The notes: generated by a model from the sequence alone, not told the origin. A DNA stretch of 47,971 nucleotides from Bacteroidaceae bacterium (GCA_017617805.1 JAFZVN010000032.1:1-47971); one strand, 5' to 3'; positions 22,436 through 31,786 are shown, counted from the first letter of the stretch. Made by a program: numbers and translations.

Positions 22436-24436
22436 ATGAAGAAAAAACTTTTATTCCTGTCCGCAGTATTGACGGCATTGAGCATGTCAGCACAAGTGGC
22501 CAGTGTAAGCAGCCCTGATGGGAAGTTGAAGGTGAATGTAGATGTGAAGGGCGGCAAGCCTGTTTACGAAGTTCTGTATGATGGCACTCAGGTGCTCGAT
22601 GAGAGTCCTTTGGGCTTTGTAGCCGATCATGGCGACTTCTCTCAGAAGGTCGCTTTCGACAGTAAACGTGAGGCGCACTTAGAGTACAACTACGACCTCT
22701 CTCGTTCTAAGTTCAGCCAAGTGCATGTGGATGCTAATCAGTTGGTGGTGACGCTGAAGAACGATAAGGGAATGCCTTATGATGTCGATTTCCGTGTGTC
22801 GAACAACGATGTGGCATTCCGTTATGCGATTCCCAATCATCCCAGTCGTGCGAACGAGAAGAAATTCTCCGTGCGCATCACGAAAGAAGCCACGGGTTTT
22901 GACTTCCCCAGTCAGACCACCACGTTTCTTACTCCTCAGTCCCATGCCATGATTGGTTGGAAGGGTACGAAGCCCAGTTACGAAGAGGGCTATGGCTATG
23001 ATGAGCCTATGAACAAGAAGAGTGGCTATGGACACGGATACACATTCCCCTGTTTGTTCCATATAGGAAATGCTTGGGCACTTGTTTCTGAGACGGGTGT
23101 CGATTCTCGTTATTGTGCTTCTCGGCTGTCTGATATGACGGGCGATGGATTGTACACCATCGAGTTCCCGATGCCAGAAGAAAATGGTGGTGTCGGTACG
23201 GTGGAACCTGCTTTTGCCTTGCCAGGCGTGACCCCTTGGCGCACCATCACTGTGGGCACTTCGCTGAAGCCGATTGTGGAGACAACAGTTCCATGGGATT
23301 ATGTGACACCTCGTTACGAGACGAAGCATCAGTATCAATTTGGTAAGGGCACTTGGAGCTGGATTGTGTGGCAAGACAATTCCATCAACTACGACGATCA
23401 GGTGAAGTATATCCAGCTCTCGAAAGCGATGGGCTTCTCCTACGTGCTGATTGACAATTGGTGGGACACCTACATCGGCAAGGAGAAGATGGAGCAGTTG
23501 GTGAAATATGCCCAGAGTCAGGGTGTGGATGTGTTTTTGTGGTACAGCTCCAGCGGCTGGTGGAACGACATCGAACAAGGTCCTATCAACATTATGAGCG
23601 ATGCGATTGCTCGTAAGCAGGCGATGCGTTGGATGCAGCAGTTGGGCGTGAAGGGCATCAAAGTCGATTTCTTCGGTGGTGACAAGCAGGAAACGATACG
23701 TCTCTATGAGCAGATCCTTTCCGATGCTGACGATGCAGGCATCATGGTCATCTTCCATGGTTGCACCATCCCTCGTGGTTGGGAACGTATGTATCCTAAC
23801 TATGTGGGTAGCGAGGCTGTGTTGGCTTCAGAGAATATCTACTTCAGTCAGGGTGCTGCTGATAAGGAGGCGAAAGATGCCGCTACACATCCTTTCATTC
23901 GTAATGCCATTGGCTGCATGGAATTTGGTGGCTGCTTTATGAACCGCCACATCAATCGTGGCAACACAGGAGGCAATACACGTCGTACGACTGATTGTCA
24001 CGAACTCGCTACCTGTGTGCTCTTCCAGAACCCCATCCAGAACTTTGCCATTACGCCAGAGAACCTTCCTACAGAAGCGACGAAAGACTTGCAGCCTAAC
24101 GAGAAGGGTGCTCCTGCCCCAGCCATCAGTATGGACTTCTTGCGTGAGGTGCCTACCACTTGGGATGAGACTGTCTTTATCGATGGTTATCCAGGTAAGT
24201 ATTGTGTGTTGGCTCGTCGCCATGCAGGTACTTGGTACATCGCAGGCAATAACGCCACAGGTGCTCCGCTGACCCTGAAACTCAATCTTCCGATGCTTCA
24301 GAAGGGGGACAAAGCCACTCTTTATAGCGACAATCTGAAAGACCGTGAACCTCAGAAATCAGAGTTGAAAGTTAGCAACCCCAAGGCTGTCACCATCTCG
24401 ATGGCTGACCAGGGTGGCTTCGTCATTGTGAAATAG
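22436..24436 (+). CDS. GH97 glycoside hydrolase, probably retaining alpha-galactosidase type
   Basis: 666 aa, secreted to the periplasm (signal peptide MKKKLLFLSAVLTALSMSAQ). The N-terminal beta-sandwich, (beta/alpha)8 catalytic domain and C-terminal beta domain of GH97 can be followed. Asp411 in KGIKVDFF occupies the place of the nucleophile of retaining GH97 enzymes (D415 in the Bacteroides alpha-galactosidase); inverting SusB-type enzymes lack it. Glutamates 460 and 466 in GSEAVLASE are candidates for acid/base and calcium ligand. ATG 22436 is preferred to ATG 22382, which overlaps the previous gene and would precede the signal peptide. The secreted nucleoside-hydrolase-like gene follows after 53 bp. 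Confidence 0.93.
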   Translation: MKKKLLFLSAVLTALSMSAQVASVSSPDGKLKVNVDVKGGKPVYEVLYDGTQVLDESPLGFVADHGDFSQKVAFDSKREAHLEYNYDLSRSKFSQVHVDANQLVVTLKNDKGMPYDVDFRVSNNDVAFRYAIPNHPSRANEKKFSVRITKEATGFDFPSQTTTFLTPQSHAMIGWKGTKPSYEEGYGYDEPMNKKSGYGHGYTFPCLFHIGNAWALVSETGVDSRYCASRLSDMTGDGLYTIEFPMPEENGGVGTVEPAFALPGVTPWRTITVGTSLKPIVETTVPWDYVTPRYETKHQYQFGKGTWSWIVWQDNSINYDDQVKYIQLSKAMGFSYVLIDNWWDTYIGKEKMEQLVKYAQSQGVDVFLWYSSSGWWNDIEQGPINIMSDAIARKQAMRWMQQLGVKGIKVDFFGGDKQETIRLYEQILSDADDAGIMVIFHGCTIPRGWERMYPNYVGSEAVLASENIYFSQGAADKEAKDAATHPFIRNAIGCMEFGGCFMNRHINRGNTGGNTRRTTDCHELATCVLFQNPIQNFAITPENLPTEATKDLQPNEKGAPAPAISMDFLREVPTTWDETVFIDGYPGKYCVLARRHAGTWYIAGNNATGAPLTLKLNLPMLQKGDKATLYSDNLKDREPQKSELKVSNPKAVTISMADQGGFVIVK

Positions 24437-24489
24437 AAAAGCTTTTATTTATTATTTATAACTTCTAAAAAACTTCAAAACTAAGAGAC

Positions 24490-25542
24490 ATGAAAAAGAA
24501 TTTTTTGATGCTTGCAGTGGCACTGATGTGCTTCTTTGCAGATGTGAATGCACAGTGTTGCTGTCGTGGCGGTAATGGTGGTATGAAGCGCCAGCCCGTC
24601 AACATGATTCTTGATGCCGATTTCGGTAGTTCTACTGATGACCTCATCGCCTTGATGATGCTCAATCATTACATTGACCAGGGGCTGGTTGACCTCAAGG
24701 GTGTAGTGGTGGATCGCGAAGGCGAGAACAATGCAGGTGTGGTGGACATCTTCAACACCTACTACGGACACCCATACATCCCAGTAGGTCTGGAGCGTAA
24801 CGGTGTGAAGAACCCACGTGTGTTCATTCCTTACAACGGTATTTGCGACTTGAAGGACGCACAGGGCAATCCTCTCTTCAAGCGTTCCTTCGATGCAAGC
24901 AAGTGCATGGACGGTTGGAAACTCTATCGCAAGATTCTCAGCAAGGCTGAGGACAAGTCTATTGTGATTGTGGCCATTGGTTTTGCTACTTCACTCTCAC
25001 AGCTGATGGAGTCAAAGGCTGACGAATACTCTAAGCTCACAGGTCTTGACCTCTTCGAACAGAAGGTGAAGGCTGTGTACATCCAGTCAGGTCGTTTCGA
25101 GCCAGAGGACAGCACTTGTGGTTACAACATGCGTGCCGCTTCCAAGCAGGCTGCTATCTTCTACGACAAGCTCCCTGAGAGCGTAGAACTCATCATGTCT
25201 CCCAGCTATGTGGGTGAGAGCATGAACTACCTGCCAGAGGACGTGATTGCTGACCTCTCTTGGACAGAAAATAATCCTATCAAGGCTGTTTACACTCACT
25301 ACACTTGCGACACTGGCCAGCGTATGTGGGATGTGAACTGTGTGACTAATGCTATCTTTGGCGACAGCCAGTTCAACATGTCACCCAGAGGTTACGTTAC
25401 TTTCGTTGATAAGGGTGAGGAATCTCTTATGCTCTTCAAGCAAGATCCTTATGGCAATGCTCGCTACCAGCTTCCTTTCGACACATACGGAAGCATGGAG
25501 AAGCTGATGGAAATGCGTCGCCACAACAGAATGCGTAAATAA
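24490..25542 (+). CDS. Secreted nucleoside hydrolase-like protein
   Basis: 350 aa with a signal peptide (cut after VNAQ, about residue 22), followed by a Cys/Gly-rich stretch CCCRGGNGG. The mature part resembles inosine-uridine nucleoside hydrolases: ILDADFGSSTDD (D42, D44, D50, D51) matches the calcium-binding DxDxGxDxDD motif except that Ser48 replaces one Asp. The C-terminal half has the expected MSPSYVGESMNY and DVNCVTNAIF segments. Periplasmic location and the altered motif suggest the substrate may not be an ordinary nucleoside. Probably cotranscribed with GH97; ends at a large hairpin element. Confidence 0.83.
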   Translation: MKKNFLMLAVALMCFFADVNAQCCCRGGNGGMKRQPVNMILDADFGSSTDDLIALMMLNHYIDQGLVDLKGVVVDREGENNAGVVDIFNTYYGHPYIPVGLERNGVKNPRVFIPYNGICDLKDAQGNPLFKRSFDASKCMDGWKLYRKILSKAEDKSIVIVAIGFATSLSQLMESKADEYSKLTGLDLFEQKVKAVYIQSGRFEPEDSTCGYNMRAASKQAAIFYDKLPESVELIMSPSYVGESMNYLPEDVIADLSWTENNPIKAVYTHYTCDTGQRMWDVNCVTNAIFGDSQFNMSPRGYVTFVDKGEESLMLFKQDPYGNARYQLPFDTYGSMEKLMEMRRHNRMRK

Positions 25543-25579
25543 AGGTAAAAGTGAACCTTTAGCTCGACGGAGTCAATGA

Positions 25580-25676
25580 CTAAAAACTAAAAGTTTGCTA
25601 CTGCGAGAGTTGGTCAACAGCTGACTTACAAGTGCGGTAGCAAACTTTTAGTTTTTCACTTTTAGTTTTTAGTTTT
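25580..25676. repeat. Inverted-repeat element between convergent genes, likely terminator
   Basis: Perfect 20-bp arms (25582-25601 and 25637-25656) made of CTAAAAA/CTAAAAG heptads and GTTTGCTAC, with a 35-bp loop. TTTTTAG heptads continue on the right to about 25676. It lies between the convergent nucleoside-hydrolase-like gene and aroB. The A- and T-rich flanks would suit a two-way terminator. Confidence 0.82.
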
Positions 25677-25682
25677 CCCTTC

Positions 25683-26729
25683 TTAACTTTCCCTAAAAAA
25701 GTCCAGTGCTTCGAAGATTTCTTCTTTTGTGGCTGTTTGATTGATGCGGATATCGCCAATATCGCCAAGCAAAGTGAAATTGATGATGCCCGCTGTATTT
25801 TTCTTGTCGTGGGTCATATAGCCATACAGTTCCTCATAGTCATCGCAGGTGATGGATAAGGTGCCATAGTTCTCCTTGATGAAACGAACCGATTGCCGCA
25901 TCTTTTCCGTTGGAAAGCCTGTCTTGATGCAAGAGAGGTACAGTTCGCAGACAAGTCCCCAAGCCACTGCATAGCCATGTAGCACTGGATGTCGGGAGAG
26001 GCACCAGCTCTCGAAAGCATGTCCTGCCGTATGTCCGAGGTTCAATGCCTTGCGGATGCCATGTTCCAAAGGGTCTTCCTCCACGATGCGTTCCTTGATG
26101 GCAACACTCGTGCCAACCATTTGTCCTAAGTGCAGATAATCCACCTCGTTCAGGTCGAAGTTGAGCAGTTCGGCAAAGTTTTTGTTGTTGGAGATGAGAC
26201 CATGCTTCAGCATTTCTGCATACCCCGAACAAATATTCTCTTGGTCGAGCGTCTTCAGAAACTCTGTGTCGATAATCACCGTCTCAGGAGCGTTGAACAC
26301 ACCAATCTCGTTCTTCAGACCATTGAAGTTGATACCTGTCTTTCCACCTACGCTAGCATCCACCATGCTCAGCAGTGTTGTGGGTACATTGATGTATTTG
26401 ATGCCTCGCTTGAATGTGCTGGCAGCAAAGCCTCCGAGGTCAGTCACCATGCCACCTCCGAGGTTCACCATGAGGGAATGACGTGTGCCACCTCCATTGC
26501 CCAATTCCGTCCACACCTTTGCCAAGGTCTCTAAGGTCTTGTGTGTGTCTGTCGCACCAATGGTGATGGGTATTGCTTCACCCAGACATGGAATGTCCTT
26601 CACTACAGGAAAGCACAACTCCTGCGTTATCTCATCCATCAGCAGGAATAACCTGTCGTGCTTCACCTCTTCCACTGCTTCTGTCAGTGTTTGCGCTATA
26701 TTTGTCGAAATAACTACCTTGTTTGCCAT
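25683..26729 (-). CDS. aroB: 3-dehydroquinate synthase
   Basis: 348 aa NAD- and zinc-dependent enzyme making 3-dehydroquinate from DAHP, step two of the shikimate pathway. LGGGMVTDLGGFAA and PTTLLSMVDASVGGKTG are the NAD and substrate sites; GYAEMLKHG carries the metal-binding Glu, and NLGHTAGHAFE the zinc His residues. Length normal. Single gene between a convergent hairpin element and its own promoter (26747-26755). Confidence 0.97.
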   Translation of the reverse strand: MANKVVISTNIAQTLTEAVEEVKHDRLFLLMDEITQELCFPVVKDIPCLGEAIPITIGATDTHKTLETLAKVWTELGNGGGTRHSLMVNLGGGMVTDLGGFAASTFKRGIKYINVPTTLLSMVDASVGGKTGINFNGLKNEIGVFNAPETVIIDTEFLKTLDQENICSGYAEMLKHGLISNNKNFAELLNFDLNEVDYLHLGQMVGTSVAIKERIVEEDPLEHGIRKALNLGHTAGHAFESWCLSRHPVLHGYAVAWGLVCELYLSCIKTGFPTEKMRQSVRFIKENYGTLSITCDDYEELYGYMTHDKKNTAGIINFTLLGDIGDIRINQTATKEEIFEALDFFRES

Positions 26730-26746
26730 AATTTTTCAATTTGGGT

Positions 26747-26755
26747 GCAAAGGTA
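26747..26755 (-). promoter_or_regulatory. -7 promoter element, aroB
   Basis: TACCTTTGC on the minus strand, 18 bp before the aroB start, in the same GGGTGCAAAGGTA context as the sugar porter promoter at 4873-4885. Confidence 0.72.
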
Positions 26756-26841
26756 ATGAAAGCCGAACACAAATCAAGGCGTTCGTTGCATAAATTTGGC
26801 GAAAACTATGCAATCTTCTTGGTTTGTTGACAGAAAGTTTA

Positions 26842-26849
26842 TAAATTTG
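26842..26849 (+). promoter_or_regulatory. Possible -7 promoter element, recG
   Basis: TAAATTTG 39 bp before the recG GTG start. The nearest TTTG (26823-26826) is closer than the usual spacing, so the match is partial. Confidence 0.45.
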
Positions 26850-26887
26850 TGCCGAAAAGCAAACGACAAAGCTGACAGACAAGGATA

Positions 26888-29038
26888 GTGAACATACTGA
26901 GCCAAGACATCAAGTATCTGCAAGGAGTGGGACCTAATCGTGCGCTTCTGCTTGCCAACGAACTCGGCATCAAGACCGTGGGCGACCTGCTTGCGTACTA
27001 TCCTTATAAATATGTGGATCGTAGCCGCATCTATCAGATTCGGGAGATTGATGGGACGATGCCCTACGTGCAGCTGTGTGGCCAAATCTTTTCGTTCGAC
27101 ACCATAGGTGAGGGACGCAACAAACGGCTTATCGCCCATTTCACGGATGGCACGGGAAGCATCGACCTCGTCTGGTTTCAAGGAATCAAATACGCCGCCA
27201 AGAACTACGACTGCCGTAAGGACTATATCGTCTTTGGCAAACCCACCGTGTTCAATGGCAAGATTCAAATTGCACATCCTGAGATTGAGACACAAGCCCC
27301 CCTCCTGTCCCCCCAGGGGGGGATGAACCATCCGGATGGGACTCCTCCCCCTTGGGGGAGGTTGGGAGGGGGCTCTTCTTTCCGCCCTTCCTACAACACC
27401 TCTGAAAAGATGAAGCGGAGTGGACTCAATTCTGGCGCTATTGCCAAGTTGACGGCCAACATGTTCAAGCTCCTCAAAGAGCCTTTGCCAGAGACACTTC
27501 CTCCCTACATCGTGCAGCAGCATCACCTGATGGCCTACGACGATGCTGTGCGCAATATCCACTATCCTACGTCACCCGATGCTTTGCGTCATGCGCAACT
27601 GCGGTTGAAGTTTGAGGAACTCTTCTACGTGCAGCTCAACATCCTCCGCTATGTGAAAGACCGCCAGCTGCGCTACAAAGGCATCGTGTTCAATACTATT
27701 GGCGAATACTTCAACGGCTTCTTCTACCATCATCTGCCTTTCCAACTGACAGAGGCGCAGAAGCGTGTCATCCGCGAAATCCGAGCCGACATGAAGTCGG
27801 GCAAGCAGATGAACCGTCTGCTCCAAGGTGATGTGGGCAGTGGCAAGACCCTTGTAGCGCTGATGGTGGCGCTCATTGCCATCGACAACGGCTGTCAGGC
27901 TTGCATCATGGCGCCTACTGAAATTCTTGCTGAACAGCATCTTGCCACCCTCCGAGACTTGTTGGGCGATCTGCCTGTGCGGGTCGAACTGCTCACAGGA
28001 ACGATAAAAGGTAAGAAACGTACGGCTATATTCGAGGGGCTTGTGACAGGCGACATCCACATCCTTGTGGGCACCCATGCTGTGATTGAAGACAATGTGC
28101 TCTTCGACAAGTTGGGATTGGTCATCATCGATGAGCAGCACCGTTTCGGTGTGGCGCAAAGAGCTAAGCTGTGGATGAAGAATGCTGTGCCTCCTCATGT
28201 GCTCGTGATGACAGCAACGCCCATTCCTCGCACTTTGGCCATGACCCTCTATGGCGACCTCGATGTGTCCATCATCGACGAACTGCCACCAGGCCGCAAA
28301 CCAATCCGCACAGTCCACATGTTCGATGCTCATCGCCAGCGCATCTACCAGTTGATGAACAGAGAGCTCGACCTCGGCCGTCAGATTTATATCGTCTATC
28401 CACTCATCAAGGAAACGGAAAAACTCGACCTCAAGGATTTGGAGGCAGGGTTTGAGGAGATCCAACGTGCCTTCCCCAACCACAAGGTGGGTAAGGTGCA
28501 TGGCAAGATGAAACCAGCCGACAAGGATGCGGAGATGCAGCGATTTGCCAACCACGAGACCCACATCCTCGTCTCCACCACTGTCATCGAAGTGGGTGTG
28601 AATGTGCCCAATGCCTCCGTCATGATCATCGAGAATGCTGAACGCTTCGGACTCAGCCAGTTGCATCAGTTGCGGGGCAGGGTAGGGCGTGGTGCCGACC
28701 AGAGCTATTGTGTGCTCGTCACCAAGTTTGAGATTGGCGAGACCACCCGCAAGCGCATTCAGGTGATGGTCGATACTACCGATGGTTTTGAGATAGCAGA
28801 GCAAGACCTCAAGCTTCGTGGCCCTGGCGACCTCGAAGGCACCCAGCAGTCAGGCATGGCCTTCGACCTCAAGATTGCCAACCTTGCCCGTGATGGTCAA
28901 ATCCTCAACATCGCACGAGAGGCAGCCCAAGATGTCATCACCTCCGACCCAGAAGAGCGCAATCCCCAGAATGACATCCTCTGGCGTCGCCTTCGTGAAC
29001 TTCGCAAGAGCAACATCAACTGGGGGGCCATCAGTTGA
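26888..29038 (+). CDS. recG: ATP-dependent DNA helicase RecG
   Basis: 716 aa. RecG drives fork regression and branch migration during recombination and repair. The wedge/OB domain spans about 1-250. The motor has Walker A GDVGSGKTLVAL (314-325), IIDEQHRFGV, TATPIPRTLAMT, STTVIEVGVNVPNA and QLRGRVGRG. GTG at 26888 is taken as start because it gives the standard N-terminus (LSQDIKYLQGVGP) and no ATG fits. Residues about 136-163 (APLLSPQGGMNHPDGTPPPWGRLGGG) are a repeat-encoded insert between the OB fold strands and the segment RPSYNTSEKMK that relatives also have. Divergent from aroB. Confidence 0.96.
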   Translation: MNILSQDIKYLQGVGPNRALLLANELGIKTVGDLLAYYPYKYVDRSRIYQIREIDGTMPYVQLCGQIFSFDTIGEGRNKRLIAHFTDGTGSIDLVWFQGIKYAAKNYDCRKDYIVFGKPTVFNGKIQIAHPEIETQAPLLSPQGGMNHPDGTPPPWGRLGGGSSFRPSYNTSEKMKRSGLNSGAIAKLTANMFKLLKEPLPETLPPYIVQQHHLMAYDDAVRNIHYPTSPDALRHAQLRLKFEELFYVQLNILRYVKDRQLRYKGIVFNTIGEYFNGFFYHHLPFQLTEAQKRVIREIRADMKSGKQMNRLLQGDVGSGKTLVALMVALIAIDNGCQACIMAPTEILAEQHLATLRDLLGDLPVRVELLTGTIKGKKRTAIFEGLVTGDIHILVGTHAVIEDNVLFDKLGLVIIDEQHRFGVAQRAKLWMKNAVPPHVLVMTATPIPRTLAMTLYGDLDVSIIDELPPGRKPIRTVHMFDAHRQRIYQLMNRELDLGRQIYIVYPLIKETEKLDLKDLEAGFEEIQRAFPNHKVGKVHGKMKPADKDAEMQRFANHETHILVSTTVIEVGVNVPNASVMIIENAERFGLSQLHQLRGRVGRGADQSYCVLVTKFEIGETTRKRIQVMVDTTDGFEIAEQDLKLRGPGDLEGTQQSGMAFDLKIANLARDGQILNIAREAAQDVITSDPEERNPQNDILWRRLRELRKSNINWGAIS
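27295..27374. repeat. In-frame insert with CCATCCGGATGG core in recG
   Basis: Imperfect GC-rich inverted arms (27295-27322 and 27344-27374, each beginning or ending AGCCCCC) enclose the palindrome CCATCCGGATGG at 27328-27339, the same core as at 47-58 and 9989-10000. The arms resemble those of the sugar porter insert. Frame stays open. Confidence 0.87.
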
Positions 29039-29074
29039 ACTGAGAAGCACGATATGACTGCTTCCCGTTCTTCC

Positions 29075-29746
29075 TCACTCTGGTTTTGGGGCTCTTTCTT
29101 CCTCCTCACTCTTGATAAGCTGGACGTTAGTCTGCTCGATGATGTCCAATTTGATGGTACTGTTGTCATCGACAGGCTTGTACCAACCTACTTCGCTGAA
29201 ATAATCCTGCAAATCCTTCGACTGGAAGCGATAGCCGTGATAAGCCAGAATCTTATTGCGCAGCAGGCGTAACTCAGCTTTGGTTGCCACGTTGCTATGC
29301 AAGTAAGCTCTGTTCAACAATATACTGTTCACGGCGTTCCAAGGTTCCTCCTGCCCCATCATCTGCTGCAGATACTCACATTCTTTTTCGTTGTTGTTGG
29401 TCTGATTCAGTACCCACATGATGTCACCGTTAGGCTTGCGGATAGCCAGAAATTTCTGACCCTCCTGAATGATATGCTGCACCTTCCAGCCGAACTGGGC
29501 ACCAAAGGGACACTCTTCTGCCTGCCGGCTGGGAATGAGCTTATACTCACCCTGTTTGCCCTCCACCTTCTCCAAGGTCAGCTCATTGCCCTGGCTGTTG
29601 GTCATATAGAAATACTTCCCCATCCGTATCTCCTTCACCGTGTAATAGTTATCACCATCCCAGAAATGTTGATTAAGGTGAATGGTCTGCGCCAGTGCCG
29701 ACATCCCGACACATAGTATCATCAGCGCAAAAAATAATCTCTTCAT
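29075..29746 (-). CDS. Secreted YARHG-domain protein
   Basis: 223 aa, signal peptide MKRLFFALMILCVGMSALAQ. The C-terminal part (about 165-205), RNKILAYHGYRF and LQDYFSEVGWYKP, is a YARHG domain, an extracellular domain of unknown role. The residues before it are beta-rich without a known family. The tail is acidic (EEEERAPKPE). Convergent with recG, 36 bp apart. A candidate promoter lies 150 bp upstream, leaving a long leader. Confidence 0.8.
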   Translation of the reverse strand: MKRLFFALMILCVGMSALAQTIHLNQHFWDGDNYYTVKEIRMGKYFYMTNSQGNELTLEKVEGKQGEYKLIPSRQAEECPFGAQFGWKVQHIIQEGQKFLAIRKPNGDIMWVLNQTNNNEKECEYLQQMMGQEEPWNAVNSILLNRAYLHSNVATKAELRLLRNKILAYHGYRFQSKDLQDYFSEVGWYKPVDDNSTIKLDIIEQTNVQLIKSEEEERAPKPE

Positions 29747-29897
29747 ATAGATGCTGTTTATCTCATTTCCGCAGCACTTTAGTTTGACTATCTTTATAAA
29801 TTTCTGAGCAACGCCACGTTGTCATGGATTTTGCCATGTCTGATTTTCACCTACCTTAGTGCTGCAATTCAAGACAAGCGAAATCATCAATGACATG

Positions 29898-29906
29898 GCA
29901 AAGGTA
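29898..29906 (-). promoter_or_regulatory. -7 promoter element, YARHG gene
   Basis: TACCTTTGC on the minus strand, 152 bp upstream of the YARHG start. The long distance makes the link less certain. Confidence 0.5.
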
Positions 29907-30125
29907 AGCATAAAATCTGATACAATCACTTCTTTGTGAGGAATATTTCACACAAGAGAGCTTTTCCCCGTTTGGTAGGTTCATTAATCGACAAAGTTCT
30001 GGCTATTCGATGTACCTTTTCAAATCAATCATTGTTTCATAATTAAATGCTTATGCCTATGGGATTAGAAAGATATGATTAAGGAGATAAGGATTTTTGC
30101 AAAAGAACAAATAAGTGATGTGCGT

Positions 30126-30161
30126 TTTGGCATTTATTTCAAAATTAAAGCGTATCTTTGC
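30126..30161 (+). promoter_or_regulatory. Promoter of the GH51 gene
   Basis: TTTG at 30126-30129 and TATCTTTGC at 30153-30161, with a 23-bp spacer, slightly long. Start codon 23 bp downstream. Confidence 0.68.
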
Positions 30162-30184
30162 ACCAAATTCACCAATAACACCCT

Positions 30185-31786
30185 ATGGCTAATATGAAGA
30201 AAACTATTTTGATTGCAGCCATCTCATTGGCTGTCACTGCTACTGCGTCAGCAGCAGATGTGGTAAAGGCAACGGTTCACGCTGACCAGGCGGGAGCAAA
30301 GATTAATCGTGAGATTTACGGACAGTTCTCAGAACACCTCGGCACCTGTATCTATGGCGGCCTCTGGGTGGGCGAGGACTCGAAGATTCCTAACATCATG
30401 GGCTATCGCAAGGACGTGTTTGAGGCGCTGAAGGCTTTGAAGGTGCCTGTGCTGCGTTGGCCGGGTGGCTGCTTTGCCGATGATTACCACTGGATGGATG
30501 GTATCGGTCCGAAGGATCAGCGTCCGTCGCTGCGCAACAACAACTGGGGTGGCACTATCGAGGACAACTCGTTTGGCACGCACGAGTTCTTGAACCTCTG
30601 CGAGATGCTTGATTGTGAGCCTTATATCAGTGGCAATGTGGGCTCTGGCACCGTGAAGGAGATGGCTCAGTGGGTGGAATACATGACCAGCGATGGCGAC
30701 ACGCCGATGGCTCGTCTGCGCCGTCAGAACGGACGCGAGAAGGCTTGGCACGTGAAGTATTTCGGCATTGGCAATGAGGCTTGGGGCTGTGGCGGTAACA
30801 TGACGCCTGAATATTATTCAGATGAGTTCCGCAAGTTCAATACCTACCTGCGTGACTACACGGGCAATCAGCTTTATCGTATTGGTAGTGGTGCCTCTGA
30901 CTATGACTATAAGTGGACGGAGGTGTTGATGGACAAGATTGGCAACCGAATGCAGGGCGTCTCCCTCCATTATTACACCTGCTCGGGTTGGGACGGGCCG
31001 AAGGGTTCTGCCACGAAGTTCGACAACGACCAGTATTATTGGGCATTGGGAAAATGCTTGGAGATTGAGGAGGTTATCAAGAAGCACAAGGCTATCATGG
31101 ACGAGAAAGATCCTCAGGGAAAGGTCGGCCTGCTCGTTGATGAGTGGGGCACTTGGTGGGATGAGGAGCCTGGCACTGTCAGTGGTCACCTGTTTCAGCA
31201 GAATGCCCTGCGCGATGCTTTCGTGGCTTCGTTGTCGCTGAATGTTTTCCATAAGTACACCGACCGTGTGAAGATGGCGAATATAGCTCAGGTTGTCAAC
31301 GTGCTGCAGGCAATGATTCTCACCGATCAGAAGGGGACGGGTCACATGGTGTTGACGCCCACCTATCATGTGTTCAAGATGTACACTCCGTTCCAAGAGG
31401 CCACATTCCTGCCTGTTGACCTGCCCACAGAGACCATGCAGGTGAGCAAAGCTTACTTCAAAGAGAAGGAAGGAGCCAAGGATGCTGGCTATCGTCCTTG
31501 TCCTATGCTCTCTGCATCGGCAGCGAAGACTACAGACGACGGTCTGGTACTGGCCATCACCAACGTGAGTCTCGATAAGGATCAGACCATCGACTTCCAG
31601 TTGGCTGGCTATCAGGCCAAGACCGTGAGCGGTGAGATTCTCACCTCGAAGAAGGTGGATGACTACAATGACTTCCAGCACCCTGAGACGGTTGTTCCCA
31701 AGGCCTTCAAAGACGCCAAACTGAAGCAGAATGTCGTCTCCGTGAAGGTGCCTGCCAAGTCCATTGTTGTGCTGAATATCAGATAA
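30185..31786 (+). CDS. GH51 alpha-L-arabinofuranosidase
   Basis: 533 aa, exported (signal peptide [20 protein letters not shown], from the second Met at 30194 or the first at 30185). Removes terminal alpha-L-arabinofuranose from arabinan or arabinoxylan side chains by a retaining mechanism. E198 in [11 protein letters not shown] is the acid/base and E320 in [10 protein letters not shown] the nucleophile. The N-terminal GQFSEHLG and [14 protein letters not shown] and the C-terminal beta-sandwich are complete. Has its own promoter and ends at a strong hairpin shared with the convergent carboxylesterase gene. Confidence 0.95.
   Translation: MANMKKTILIAAISLAVTATASAADVVKATVHADQAGAKINREIYGQFSEHLGTCIYGGLWVGEDSKIPNIMGYRKDVFEALKALKVPVLRWPGGCFADDYHWMDGIGPKDQRPSLRNNNWGGTIEDNSFGTHEFLNLCEMLDCEPYISGNVGSGTVKEMAQWVEYMTSDGDTPMARLRRQNGREKAWHVKYFGIGNEAWGCGGNMTPEYYSDEFRKFNTYLRDYTGNQLYRIGSGASDYDYKWTEVLMDKIGNRMQGVSLHYYTCSGWDGPKGSATKFDNDQYYWALGKCLEIEEVIKKHKAIMDEKDPQGKVGLLVDEWGTWWDEEPGTVSGHLFQQNALRDAFVASLSLNVFHKYTDRVKMANIAQVVNVLQAMILTDQKGTGHMVLTPTYHVFKMYTPFQEATFLPVDLPTETMQVSKAYFKEKEGAKDAGYRPCPMLSASAAKTTDDGLVLAITNVSLDKDQTIDFQLAGYQAKTVSGEILTSKKVDDYNDFQHPETVVPKAFKDAKLKQNVVSVKVPAKSIVVLNIR

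Larger units (their letters stand above)
29747..30184. other. 438-bp intergenic region between YARHG and GH51 genes
   Basis: Holds two divergent promoters (29898-29906 leftward, 30126-30161 rightward). The leader of the YARHG gene contains an inverted repeat GCAGCACT / AGTGCTGC (29771-29778, 29859-29866) and the smaller TCATGG..CCATG hairpin at about 29822-29840. A 24-codon open frame on the minus strand (29763-29837, with TTWRCSEIYKDSQ) could be the tail of a lost gene, but nothing supports it further. The rest is AT-rich with no gene seen. Confidence 0.5.

Noticed and set aside
29044-29064. Hairpin GAAGCA / TGCTTC between recG and the YARHG gene as a terminator
   Set aside because: Only a six-base stem with a nine-base loop and no T tract; too weak to call.
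29763-29837. 24-codon frame as a transposase remnant
   Set aside because: Too short to assign, and no terminal repeats or other transposase pieces are nearby.
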